29,442 nucleotides of DNA. It comes from a virus. The stretch covers positions 1 through 29,442 of IMG/VR virus record IMGVR_UViG_3300033571_023721; one strand, 5' to 3'. The notes beneath the pieces were generated by a model, which saw only the letters and a program-made list of their open reading frames with translations, did not search any database and was not told the origin of the DNA. This document shows, piece after piece, positions 1 to 7,203 of the stretch; the stretch's first letter is position 1; each line of letters opens with the position of its first letter. A program made the translations under genes and the position numbers.

Positions 1-318
1 GATTTTACGCGTGTCGTTCTGCTGCTCTAGTTCTGAGAGCAGCTCTAGGTCATCTTCGTTTATTAGGCATGGACGGTTGTAGACTTTGGACCAGATGAGC
101 TCACCATACCAGGACCGGTCGAATAAGACATCCTTGCCGGATAGTGGGACTAAGCGCTCGACCAAGTCATCTACGTAGCTTGGGCCAGCATAGCCTGGGG
201 CATAGTACTTTTTGGGTGGGGCAGAGAAGTGTATGACTTGAAAACCCTTGGACTCGTAGTGTTTAGCCACGGTCGACTTGCCTACTTTATCTGCGCCCTC
301 TAGGATAATCCAAGCCAT
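1..318 (-). CDS. Thymidylate-kinase-like P-loop (deoxy)nucleotide kinase, 3' end cut by window
   Basis: Only the first 106 residues are present, because the reading frame runs off base 1. The N-terminus is a beta strand followed by a P-loop, GADKVGKS at residues 8-15, which matches the thymidylate kinase pattern GxDxxGKST. A later FDRSWYGE stretch resembles the DR(S/Y) motif of thymidylate and deoxynucleoside kinases. Such enzymes phosphorylate dNMPs or deoxynucleosides to feed phage DNA synthesis. The ATG at 318 is preceded by AGGAGA at a good distance, and a TATAAATC motif lies 26 bases upstream. The gene is divergent from the plus-strand gene at 480. The fold assignment is reasonably sure. 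The exact substrate cannot be told, because the LID and substrate-specificity regions are missing. Confidence 0.75.
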   Translation of the reverse strand, partial: MAWIILEGADKVGKSTVAKHYESKGFQVIHFSAPPKKYYAPGYAGPSYVDDLVERLVPLSGKDVLFDRSWYGELIWSKVYNRPCLINEDDLELLSELEQQNDTRKI

Positions 319-343
319 ATTGTCTCCTATCTATTCCATTATT

Positions 344-354
344 GATTTATACCC
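344..354 (-). promoter_or_regulatory. Candidate late-type promoter (GGGTATAAATC) for the kinase gene
   Basis: Read on the minus strand, this is GGGTATAAATC, about 26 bases before the kinase start. It fits the GGTATAA(A/T) motif found in six other minus-strand gaps of this window. No TTGACA-like hexamer lies 16-18 bases upstream. Known comparison: T4 late promoters consist of TATAAATA alone. That this site fires is an inference. Confidence 0.5.
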
Positions 355-420
355 GTGTGTTTTCAATGAGTAAGTGGGGATAAGGGTATCGTCCAACTTA
401 AACCTACACAAAGACCGTGA

Positions 421-470
421 TATAGTAATAGGGTTAGTTGACACGAATAATCGTGCGTCTTATATGGAGG
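421..470 (+). promoter_or_regulatory. Leader of the triplicate-repeat gene: possible -10 box, small hairpin and strong SD
   Basis: TATAGT at 421-426 could serve as a -10 box, but the sequence at the -35 distance (TTAAAC) is poor. It is followed by a perfect 5-bp inverted repeat, CACGA-ATAA-TCGTG, at 442-455, and then by GGAGG at 466-470, nine bases before the ATG at 480. The hairpin would lie in the 5' leader, where it could stabilise the mRNA or act as an operator. The rest of the 161-base divergent gap (319-479) holds the minus-strand promoter motif at 344-354 and nothing else I recognise. Confidence 0.3.
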
Positions 471-479
471 ATACAACTA

Positions 480-1106
480 ATGGCAGGACAACACAGGGCT
501 ACCAGGAGGCAGGCACTACGCTCTGCACTAGCCCACAAGAAGGCAGCAGACCAGGTTCTGGCTGCGATCAACTCGCTTCAGGCAAGCTGGAACGGGACTA
601 TGGACAAGCTCGATGCAGACACAGATGTGGCATTGGATACAGACTACGTGGCTTCAGCTGCAGCAGTTACTCCAATCAACGCTGACGTAGGCATTGGCGG
701 AGCACAGCACAAGGCTACGCTTAGGCAAGCCTTACGCTCTGCACTAGCTCACAAGAAGCTAGCGGACGAGATCATCGAGACCATCGCTGAGTCGGCTACG
801 GCTTACGCTGTTATGTTGGCCAAGCTAGATGCAGAAGCTGGAACGCTTGCTGCAACTGACTGGGTTGCCACGGCTGGTGTATCTGTTGTAAATCCAGATG
901 ACTTCCTCGGCGGCGCACAGCACAAGGCTACCCTAAGGGTTTCACTGCGCTCTGCGTTGGCGAACAAGAGCCTAGCGGACGACATCTTGGCTGCACTCTC
1001 TGAGCTGCAGACCGATATGAACGCATCGCTGGCAGCTTTGGACGCAGGCTCCGTAAATGGAGCACACGCAGCTTTCAAAGTAACCGTACTAGATCCAGAC
1101 GCTTAA
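480..1106 (+). CDS. Ala-rich protein built of three tandem ~70-residue repeats; function unknown
   Basis: This 208-residue protein consists almost entirely of three copies of one domain, at residues 2-71, 73-143 and 144-208. Each copy begins with a near-identical segment such as AQHKATLRQALRSALAHKK, continues with a helix containing AD(E/Q/D)(I/V)L, and centres on a (A/D)KLDA motif. The pattern suggests a helical bundle module. There is no signal peptide, membrane segment or enzymatic motif. I chose the ATG at 480 over the upstream in-frame ATG at 438 because GGAGG precedes it at the right distance and the first repeat begins at residue 2. With the next small gene it forms a two-gene plus-strand unit. 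A virion or DNA-associated structural role is possible, given that it lies near the portal and terminase, but this is inference. Confidence 0.85.
   Translation: MAGQHRATRRQALRSALAHKKAADQVLAAINSLQASWNGTMDKLDADTDVALDTDYVASAAAVTPINADVGIGGAQHKATLRQALRSALAHKKLADEIIETIAESATAYAVMLAKLDAEAGTLAATDWVATAGVSVVNPDDFLGGAQHKATLRVSLRSALANKSLADDILAALSELQTDMNASLAALDAGSVNGAHAAFKVTVLDPDA
483..1103 (+). repeat. Three tandem in-frame coding repeats of ~210 bp
   Basis: The units cover about 483-692, 696-908 and 909-1103. Units 2 and 3 still share DNA-level identity at their starts, for example CACAGCACAAGGCTAC in both, and units 1 and 2 share CTCTGCACTAGC. This points to internal duplication rather than convergence. 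Unit 3 is the most diverged and lacks the C-terminal linker. Confidence 0.85.
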
Positions 1107-1116
1107 GGAGTAAGCC

Positions 1117-1281
1117 ATGAGACAAGAAAATATCGAGAGAATGAAGGCTATCTTGGAAGAACTAGCAGCTAAGGGTCCTAAGGCTCCTTCCGCAAAGAAG
1201 GAACCCGCACCTAAGGCAAAAGCTAAGGCACCCAAAGAAGAAGCTAAGATAGAGAAAGAAGTAGTTGCTGTAGAAGACTAG
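1117..1281 (+). CDS. Small Lys/Ala/Pro-rich peptide (54 aa), unknown
   Basis: This 54-residue gene starts 10 bases after the preceding stop and has AAGGAG immediately upstream of its ATG. The product begins with a short amphipathic helix (IERMKAILEELAAK). It continues with a low-complexity stretch of K, A, P and E, and ends in an acidic VVAVED. Such tails are typical of disordered, nucleic-acid-associated or scaffolding-like phage peptides. Nothing identifies a family. Its TAG stop lies in a CTAG palindrome that is also the stop of the convergent minus-strand gene. Coding status rests on the clean SD, the operon-like spacing and the non-random composition. Confidence 0.7.
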   Translation: MRQENIERMKAILEELAAKGPKAPSAKKEPAPKAKAKAPKEEAKIEKEVVAVED

Positions 1282-2078
1282 AGACTGAATAGTCGCCTAG
1301 AGATCAGTACGGACATGAGAATCAAGACCACTCGAAAGAACGCCTTACCCCATGTCTTGTACTGAACTATATCTGAGACTTCCTGGTTCTTACCTTCTAT
1401 CTGCTGGTTCTTGAGGTTCAGTAGCTCCTTCAGTAGAGCATCTTTCTCATCAGACTGCTTCTTAGTAGAGTTTCCCCAACCCTTGTCCCTGTAGAACTTG
1501 ATCAGATCATCCTTCTGCTTTATCTGCTCTTGGATGATCTCTATCTTCTGGGCAATGACGTTGATCTCATTGACTTGATTGGTACCCTGCATCAACACCT
1601 CAGCCGACACTACAAAGAGCATCAGTGAGAATATCCCAGCTCTAGCTACGTAGGCGATGGAGGTCTGAAACCACCCAACCGCCCTGTATGAGCTGACGAA
1701 CACAAAGCAAATCTCAGTGAGTATAGCTTGCACCCAAGTGCTTGTGGATATCACACCGTCAAGAGCATAGAAGGGTAAGGCTTGAGTGACCAAGAAACCG
1801 GTTATGGTCAGCAACAGTAGGAACAAGAAAATCTTGTGTGGGTTTACCTTACTCAGTAGACGCCTGAGGCGACGTCGCTTCCATTTTTCAAGCATCTCTG
1901 GCGAGAACGCATCGTAGACACTAACGTCATCTTCGCGAAAGATCTTGCGGACTAGCGCATTGACCTCATCTAGGAAGGACATCTTTACGGCGTCAGGGTC
2001 GCGTTTGGCTTCAGTTTTAAACCTACGCCTAATGCTCTCTACCGACCCCAGTATGTCTTCATTGTCTTGTATGGTCAT
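1278..2078 (-). CDS. Membrane protein with about four TM helices and a coiled coil; unknown
   Basis: This 266-residue protein has a charged N-terminal 80 residues ending in a basic patch (KWKRRRLRRLL). Hydrophobic segments follow at about 82-103, 113-131 and 146-163. A Gln/Lys/Glu-rich coiled coil spans about 170-235, and a last hydrophobic segment lies at 245-261. It follows the portal gene on the same strand and ends tail-to-tail with the small plus-strand gene, sharing a CTAG. The layout, with a soluble N-domain, a helical hairpin region and a long coil between TM segments, does not match a classical small holin, which is much shorter. It could be a late membrane protein acting in lysis or DNA delivery, or an exclusion factor. 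I do not recognise the family. Confidence 0.8.
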   Translation of the reverse strand: MTIQDNEDILGSVESIRRRFKTEAKRDPDAVKMSFLDEVNALVRKIFREDDVSVYDAFSPEMLEKWKRRRLRRLLSKVNPHKIFLFLLLLTITGFLVTQALPFYALDGVISTSTWVQAILTEICFVFVSSYRAVGWFQTSIAYVARAGIFSLMLFVVSAEVLMQGTNQVNEINVIAQKIEIIQEQIKQKDDLIKFYRDKGWGNSTKKQSDEKDALLKELLNLKNQQIEGKNQEVSDIVQYKTWGKAFFRVVLILMSVLISRRLFSL

Positions 2079-2108
2079 AGTTAGTCACGCTACTGGGTAG
2101 ACGCTTTC

Positions 2109-4070
2109 TTATTCTTCATCTGAAAACAAATTCATTGGGTTCTTCATTATCTTGCCACCCACGTGGTCTGCGCCACTGGCGCCAAATAACTTCGCTGCGT
2201 CGTGTAGACTTTGGCCATGGTTGACTGCTGCTTGTGCTTTCTGATCTTCTACAGTAGACATCTCTTGCTTGTGCTTTTCTTGCTCACGTTGGTCTTGGCC
2301 TAGCTGTAGCTGCTTGTCGTGGTCGGCTTGCTCCTGCTGTTGCTCCAACTGCTGCTGCTGTTGTTGCTGCTGTTGCTCTTGTGCTTCCTTCTGGTCTTCC
2401 ATTTGCTTCTTCTGGGAAGACATGGTTAGGAGCATCTGCGACCAAGCTAGGAACTGTGGATCAGCAGGCAGATACTGGAGTTCAGGTCGCTTAGATGCAC
2501 CTTTGTCACCGAAGAAGAACTCTCTAATTTCGCCACGAGTGTAGTTTTTCTCAATCAAGCCCCAGAAAGATTGGTTCAGCGGCACATCAGCCACTGGTAG
2601 CTCTATCTTCTTCTTACCCTCTGCTACTAGCAGGTCATTCATCGAAGCAAACGTAGTCATCTGGGCTTGGCGCAGTGCCACGTCAGTCTGAGCGGTGTTA
2701 TCGTCATAGCCATGAAACTTGAAGATATACTTATCGGCCAACTCCGAGTCATAGGCCTTGATTATATCGCTGTTGATCATGTCTTCGACCATGAGCAGTA
2801 GTGGCAATAAGCCGCGCTCACGGGAGTAGGTGATCTTGAATTGGCCTGATTCCTTGGCATTGGATGCAGCACGACCATTGGCCGAAGTGAGGTAGTCTAG
2901 ACCGACTTCGATCGGGTCGATTTGGAACTGAGCGCAGATGGCACGCATGATATGCGAGTTGAAGTTGATATACTCCATCTCTCTAGCGGAGCCAGACATT
3001 GGCACCCACTGTACATCATCTAGACCAGCGACTATAGGTGTGCGCCAAGCGTTCTGAGTACCAGAGATGGTGTTGTAGAATTGACGGCGAAACGCAGCTA
3101 GCGCATTCTGTGTGACCGTACCCTTGAGGTGCAGTATACCCTTGGAAGCGTAGCCGTGGGTGAAGTAGTTTGCGTTGTAGTTCTCTACATTCAAGTGGCT
3201 GGTGATCATGATCACAGCTTGCTCAACCACTGAGATACAGTAGCCATTGGAGTCAGCGAAGTTCTGTGCGTTGGCTAGTTTGAAGATAAGGTCTTCGTCA
3301 CCAAACACAGCAATAGGCAACCCATCTGAAGTGACTTGAACGTATTTGTAGTAGTCGATCTCACGTGGGTATATGGTACCTTCTGACTTGGGATCGTTGT
3401 CTGATTTCTTCCTGTGGTAGGTAGACCTAGCACTTTCTGCAGTTTGTTCAACCACTTCCCTGCTGCTCTGCGGGTTGATCCTATAGAGAGTCTCAGCAGG
3501 GATTGGTCGGAAGCGGTGTAGTGTTTGGCTTCTGGTGAGGATCTTCTCGACACCGATGTAGCCAAACGTAAGTGCGTCTCTGACGGTCAGTTTTAGGAAC
3601 TCACCGAAGTTCATCTCATCGCCACTGGGGAGACTGTCTGTTCTGCCGCAATTGTAGACGAAGTTTTCTAGAAAATGAATCTGCTCTCTGTCTTCATCTG
3701 TCACCTGTTGACCATCGCGGCGGGAGAACTTGTAACCCATCTTGAAGCGGTCGTGGGCAGGTCTAGCAAAGCGTAGGAAAGTGTCTACGCGGTTTTGAAT
3801 GATTACGGAAACAAGCCAGTCGCGAACCGATATGTCCTTGAGCGTCCTGTTTGAGATACGAGATAGTCTACCTCTAGTGAGGTAGTAGTTGGCAGAGGTG
3901 TTCTCGTAGTAAGGATCGAGCAGTAGCGCCTTGCGGCCCACAGTCTCACCATTATCTGGTGCGGCAGACTTCTCGAGTGGCTCTTCCAAGCCAGTTAAAG
4001 TGGCTTGTTTGATGTCAGACTTCAACGAGTCTATCAGCGAATTTCGTAGGTCGTCAAACCAATTGGCCAT
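2109..4070 (-). CDS. Portal protein
   Basis: This 653-residue protein follows the large terminase directly in transcription order, which is the usual position of the portal. The core has features of the phage portal family. It has an N-terminal clip/wing region with VSVIIQNRVDTFLRFA, a QFQIDPIEVGLDYL segment, and the IMRAICAQF helix followed by a glycine/serine region, as in other portals. Portals form the dodecameric ring at one capsid vertex, through which DNA is packaged and to which the neck attaches. The C-terminal ~130 residues are unusual: they are highly charged and Gln-rich, with a run of nine glutamines in QEQ..LEQQQEQ context. This tail is probably disordered or coiled. The ATG at 4070 has AGGAGA upstream and a TATAATC promoter motif 25 bases away. 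Confidence 0.88.
   Translation of the reverse strand: MANWFDDLRNSLIDSLKSDIKQATLTGLEEPLEKSAAPDNGETVGRKALLLDPYYENTSANYYLTRGRLSRISNRTLKDISVRDWLVSVIIQNRVDTFLRFARPAHDRFKMGYKFSRRDGQQVTDEDREQIHFLENFVYNCGRTDSLPSGDEMNFGEFLKLTVRDALTFGYIGVEKILTRSQTLHRFRPIPAETLYRINPQSSREVVEQTAESARSTYHRKKSDNDPKSEGTIYPREIDYYKYVQVTSDGLPIAVFGDEDLIFKLANAQNFADSNGYCISVVEQAVIMITSHLNVENYNANYFTHGYASKGILHLKGTVTQNALAAFRRQFYNTISGTQNAWRTPIVAGLDDVQWVPMSGSAREMEYINFNSHIMRAICAQFQIDPIEVGLDYLTSANGRAASNAKESGQFKITYSRERGLLPLLLMVEDMINSDIIKAYDSELADKYIFKFHGYDDNTAQTDVALRQAQMTTFASMNDLLVAEGKKKIELPVADVPLNQSFWGLIEKNYTRGEIREFFFGDKGASKRPELQYLPADPQFLAWSQMLLTMSSQKKQMEDQKEAQEQQQQQQQQQLEQQQEQADHDKQLQLGQDQREQEKHKQEMSTVEDQKAQAAVNHGQSLHDAAKLFGASGADHVGGKIMKNPMNLFSDEE
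2328..2381 (-). repeat. CAG/CAA trinucleotide tract coding poly-Gln in the portal tail
   Basis: Read on the minus strand, the tract alternates CAG and CAA, with nine consecutive Gln codons at 2349-2375 and flanking Gln/Glu/Leu codons. The mixed codons argue for selection on the protein sequence rather than simple slippage, although slippage may have created the tract. Confidence 0.85.
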
Positions 4071-4094
4071 CTGCTTCTCCTAATGCTTCTTAAT

Positions 4095-4103
4095 GATTAT
4101 ACC
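4095..4103 (-). promoter_or_regulatory. Candidate late-type promoter (GGTATAATC) for the portal gene
   Basis: On the minus strand, GGTATAATC lies 25 bases before the portal ATG. It sits in the 82-base gap after the large terminase, one of the widest gaps in the minus-strand block. The hexamer 17 bases upstream is not TTGACA-like. It matches the recurring GGTATAA(A/T) motif. I see no terminator in the rest of the gap. Confidence 0.55.
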
Positions 4104-4152
4104 TTATTGCTCTTTATTAGGTAGCACAACGCAATAGTGGCCTTATACTTTT

Positions 4153-6270
4153 TCAGAACGTCCACATCATGCCGCCTTCGCCACCCACATCTAGGTCATC
4201 ATCGCCCTCTAGCTCTGACCACCTGCCCACCTTGCCTATCTTGGTTGTATCTGGGCTATTGATCGTAATATTATTGACTTGCGCCCACTCGGATGGTGTG
4301 GGCGGTCTTAGGTACTGACCACTGGCGTTGACTATAGTTGTAGTGTCCATGGACTCCATAGACTCAGAAGATAGTATTACTGAGGCCTTACCGAAGATCC
4401 CCTCCATAGCGTAGCGAAGCGCGTCCAACCAGTGGTCGTACTCTGTGTCGATATCGTCGCTCACTATGCCATCAGGCGAGGTCTTATAGTGGTAGGACTG
4501 GAACTCTTTGATCATTGGCAGACAGGTCTCTTCTGAGAGGAAGATCTTGGCCTCACCTGAGCCAGGCGCCTTGAGCCACTTTTTGATAACCTGCACCCCA
4601 GTAGAGATCTTAGACTTGCCTGCTTTATCTGAGGTAGGCAGACCAGCTTTCTGCATCTCCTGTATGTTGCCTGGATCTGCGGAGTCAGGGGAGTATAGGC
4701 TCACCTTGTATTTATTGTGCCACTTAGTTTTAATGTAGTTGATCCAAGTAGGGTTGGAGATATAGGTTTGCCCATCGCACCTAACGACAAACACGTTCTC
4801 TTTCTTATCTATAAAAAATACGACTAACGTAGATGGGTTACTCCAACCCCAGTCGATACCGGCGTAAGCTTGTAGCCCCATGGATAAACACTTCTTCACG
4901 AAGGTGTCGTGGTCGCAAGTACCGGGGAAGTTAGTTGATGTTAGTTTCTCCCACATCTTGTTCCATGAGCAGATGTGTTGGCGCTCATCGAACTCTTTGT
5001 AGACTATGCCCTCAACAGATGGCTTCAGATTCATGAGCTGAGACAGAGCCCAGTCTGGTCCTTCAGATAACACCTTCTGACCGATCTCATCGATAGATTT
5101 GAGCATCGGTGACTTAGAGACTTGCTTCTTGGCATCACCTAGGCAAATTGGTGCGATTGGACACTTGTAGCAACCTACGTACATGTCGTGCTTCGCGTAT
5201 TCTTTCTTGGCCTGTTCTGGTACATTCACGAACTCGGCTTCGGTCTTAGTGTCGAACTTCATCTGATCGATGTAGTAAGACTGCTTGCCAACTCCAGACC
5301 TAGATTCTGGGCAACGTTCCATGAACTCAAAGACAGTCCAGCGACGAACCGTCCTACCCTGCTTCTCCGCGTTCTCCATGAGTTGGTTCATCAGTCCGTA
5401 GCGGGACTTTCTGGTAGAGATGTTTACACGCAGTGGCTTCTTGCCATCACGAGAGTCAAGCATACCCGAGATGTCTTTGTAGGCCTTCATCTGCTCACCA
5501 GTAGCAAGCGTATCCACTTCGTCCACAGTAACAAAACTAACGTGTGGTCCGTTGACAGCCTTGAGCGTACAAGGTACGATCTCGATGGTATGGTCGCGAG
5601 TGCCGAAGTTTAGGATCGACTTGTGCATCGTGTCTTTGCGTAGGATTCGGTTGTCTTCTGTGACTCCTGGCGGAGAAAGAATGTTCTTGACATATCGAGC
5701 GAGTATGAAGCCCTTGACATAAGCGTAGCAACGCTCGGCCTGACTTAGGATAGCTCCAACGTGAACCACGTCTCGCTTACCATGAACAACAGCAAGTAGC
5801 TGAGCAATAGCAACAGAAAGCGTTTTCCCTGAGCCACGACTGGCGCAGTACACAAGTTCTTTTATATTATCTGGGTTCTTATTTAGGACCGTTATTTGGT
5901 ACAGTTCCCATAGAGCATCGAACGGATTTGTATCCGTGTAGCGAGATACGTTGACTTCGGGCATGTGGAGACCAAAGAAGAACTTAACGAAGTTCATGAG
6001 CTCTTGTCTAGTCTTGCACGGCGTCAGAAATAGAGTTTTAAGCTCTTCATCAGAAAGAGCACTGAGCGTCTGAAGACGCTTCTTCTCCTTCGCCTCTTTC
6101 TTGTCTAGCTCTTTATTTAGCTTCTTCTCTTCTGCTAGACCACCTTCGTCGTGAACTAGACGGTAATGGTACCTACAGAGTGTGCGGGAGAATGCGGGCT
6201 TCTCACATACACCATAAGTACACTTCTTGCCTACGTTCAACATTTGTTTTCGATGCTTACTCACTGTCAT
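4153..6270 (-). CDS. Terminase large subunit (packaging ATPase and nuclease)
   Basis: This 705-residue DNA-packaging motor has the two-domain layout of TerL. The ATPase has Walker A CASRGSGKT at residues 142-150 and Walker B VSFVTVDE at 244-251, with the catalytic Glu. The RNase-H-like nuclease has AGIDWGW near 472, SPDSADP in the middle, and YDHWLDALRYA near the end. Two cysteine clusters are extra. One is an N-terminal finger, C17-x4-C22-x9-C32-x2-H35. The other is C320 plus CYKCPIAPIC (C367-x2-C370-x5-C376) between ATPase and nuclease. The gene overlaps the end of TerS by 14 bases. The start is uncertain: the ATG at 6270 lacks a clear SD, GTG at 6273 is in frame, and ATG at 6243 is an alternative, though it would still keep the finger. 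Confidence 0.93.
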   Translation of the reverse strand: MTVSKHRKQMLNVGKKCTYGVCEKPAFSRTLCRYHYRLVHDEGGLAEEKKLNKELDKKEAKEKKRLQTLSALSDEELKTLFLTPCKTRQELMNFVKFFFGLHMPEVNVSRYTDTNPFDALWELYQITVLNKNPDNIKELVYCASRGSGKTLSVAIAQLLAVVHGKRDVVHVGAILSQAERCYAYVKGFILARYVKNILSPPGVTEDNRILRKDTMHKSILNFGTRDHTIEIVPCTLKAVNGPHVSFVTVDEVDTLATGEQMKAYKDISGMLDSRDGKKPLRVNISTRKSRYGLMNQLMENAEKQGRTVRRWTVFEFMERCPESRSGVGKQSYYIDQMKFDTKTEAEFVNVPEQAKKEYAKHDMYVGCYKCPIAPICLGDAKKQVSKSPMLKSIDEIGQKVLSEGPDWALSQLMNLKPSVEGIVYKEFDERQHICSWNKMWEKLTSTNFPGTCDHDTFVKKCLSMGLQAYAGIDWGWSNPSTLVVFFIDKKENVFVVRCDGQTYISNPTWINYIKTKWHNKYKVSLYSPDSADPGNIQEMQKAGLPTSDKAGKSKISTGVQVIKKWLKAPGSGEAKIFLSEETCLPMIKEFQSYHYKTSPDGIVSDDIDTEYDHWLDALRYAMEGIFGKASVILSSESMESMDTTTIVNASGQYLRPPTPSEWAQVNNITINSPDTTKIGKVGRWSELEGDDDLDVGGEGGMMWTF

Positions 6271-6859
6271 CACCAGCGAGTAGAGCTAGCGTAGCTGCTT
6301 CCTTAGAAGAGTAGCCAGAGTCTGTCTTTGCTCTAGCCTTCTGCTTAGAGCTACCTTTAGCGTTGTCCCTGTTGGAGCCTAGGACCGATACCTTCTCGGT
6401 TAGTTTCATCAAAGACTCGATGGCGTCTTTGTATTCCTTCATGGATCTAATTCTATTCTGCGGCGGCGGGTTTGCAACAGGGTCTTGTAGATACGCCGCT
6501 ATCTGTGCCTTGGATTCTGTGGACGCTACCGAAAGCAAGTCGGTCATGTGGTCTACTTGCTCCACGACAGAGCGAACTAACTTAGCTCTAACCCTGTCAT
6601 AGATAGATGCTGCTACCTCTTGGCGCTTCTTTGCCCACCCATTAACTGCAGCCGTGTAGATAAGCTTCTGCCTATCTGCGTGCGGATACCGGTCTGCCAC
6701 TTCGTCTATAGAGTAGCCAACCAGAAATGCTTCCAGCATCGGGGCTGACTCTAAGTCAGAAAGCGGGTTGTTACCATGGATGTTTAGGTATGTCTCAGCA
6801 GTTCTTACCTGGGCTTCTTCTAAGCCCTGTCTCTGTTCTAGATTTAGCTTCTTCTTCAA
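6257..6859 (-). CDS. Terminase small subunit-like protein
   Basis: This 200-residue protein is encoded directly upstream of TerL. Residues about 40-75 (EAFLVGYSIDEVADRYP...) form a helix-turn-helix like those of small terminases and other packaging-recognition proteins. A helical central part (residues 85-160) could oligomerise. The last 35 residues are basic, then Ser/Ala-rich. Small terminases bind the packaging site and load the genome onto TerL. The start is a TTG at 6859, with GGGGGA six bases upstream and no ATG nearby that would keep the HTH. This gives a 65-base out-of-phase overlap with the upstream gene. Assignment rests on position and the HTH, since small terminases share little sequence. 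Confidence 0.7.
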   Translation of the reverse strand: MKKKLNLEQRQGLEEAQVRTAETYLNIHGNNPLSDLESAPMLEAFLVGYSIDEVADRYPHADRQKLIYTAAVNGWAKKRQEVAASIYDRVRAKLVRSVVEQVDHMTDLLSVASTESKAQIAAYLQDPVANPPPQNRIRSMKEYKDAIESLMKLTEKVSVLGSNRDNAKGSSKQKARAKTDSGYSSKEAATLALLAGDDSE

Positions 6860-7196
6860 TGAAGATCCCCCAGGCCTTAGAAGATACTAAGGCGCTAACC
6901 GCTTGGTTATACCGTATATAACTTAAGTGGTTGTACTCGCGTATTGTGTCTTGCTTGAGACCCAGCATCATCATGACCACTATGGATCTCTCTATTGGCT
7001 CTAGAGAGTCAAGCAGTACCAACGTGTGAGTCTTAGGTTGTGTCTTTAGTAGATCACCCATAGCTCTGAAAACCAGGTCATCGGTCTTTGCTTTGCGAAT
7101 AGCTTCTTCTAGAGCTTGCTTTGGAGAAAGAGAGGGAGTCTCTGAGAGAAGTATCCACAGCTCAGATTGGAGCTCATGGTCCTCGGTCAGATTCAT
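6795..7196 (-). CDS. Small helical protein with a possible HTH, unknown
   Basis: This gene encodes 133 residues if it starts at ATG 7196. The frame extends upstream but would overlap the previous gene, and no better start with an SD is visible; a TTG near 7232 is possible. The N-terminal part is helical and acidic. Residues about 70-110 read LEPIERSIVVMMMLGLKQD followed by a second helix, which recalls a sigma-region-4-like or MarR-like helix-turn-helix. This is a pattern judgement only. It ends inside the first codons of TerS, so the two are probably translationally linked. It sits between the recombination nuclease block and the packaging block, a place where a regulator would make sense. 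Confidence 0.65.
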   Translation of the reverse strand: MNLTEDHELQSELWILLSETPSLSPKQALEEAIRKAKTDDLVFRAMGDLLKTQPKTHTLVLLDSLEPIERSIVVMMMLGLKQDTIREYNHLSYIRYNQAVSALVSSKAWGIFIEEEAKSRTETGLRRSPGKNC

Positions 7197-7203
7197 TATG
7201 GCA

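Noticed and set aside
438-466. TTGACA-17-TATATG resembling a sigma-70 promoter
   Set aside because: Transcription would start at about 473, after the GGAGG ribosome site and only 7 bases before the ATG. The SD would then be lost, so it cannot be the main promoter of this gene.
374-685. Plus-strand open frame over the start of the triplicate gene
   Set aside because: It overlaps the repeat gene in another frame, has no SD, and its composition does not look like a folded protein.
2269-2544. Cys/Ser-rich plus-strand open frame
   Set aside because: It is the antisense of the Gln-rich portal tail (CAG/CAA reads as CTG/TTG and TGC). It has no SD and does not look like a gene.
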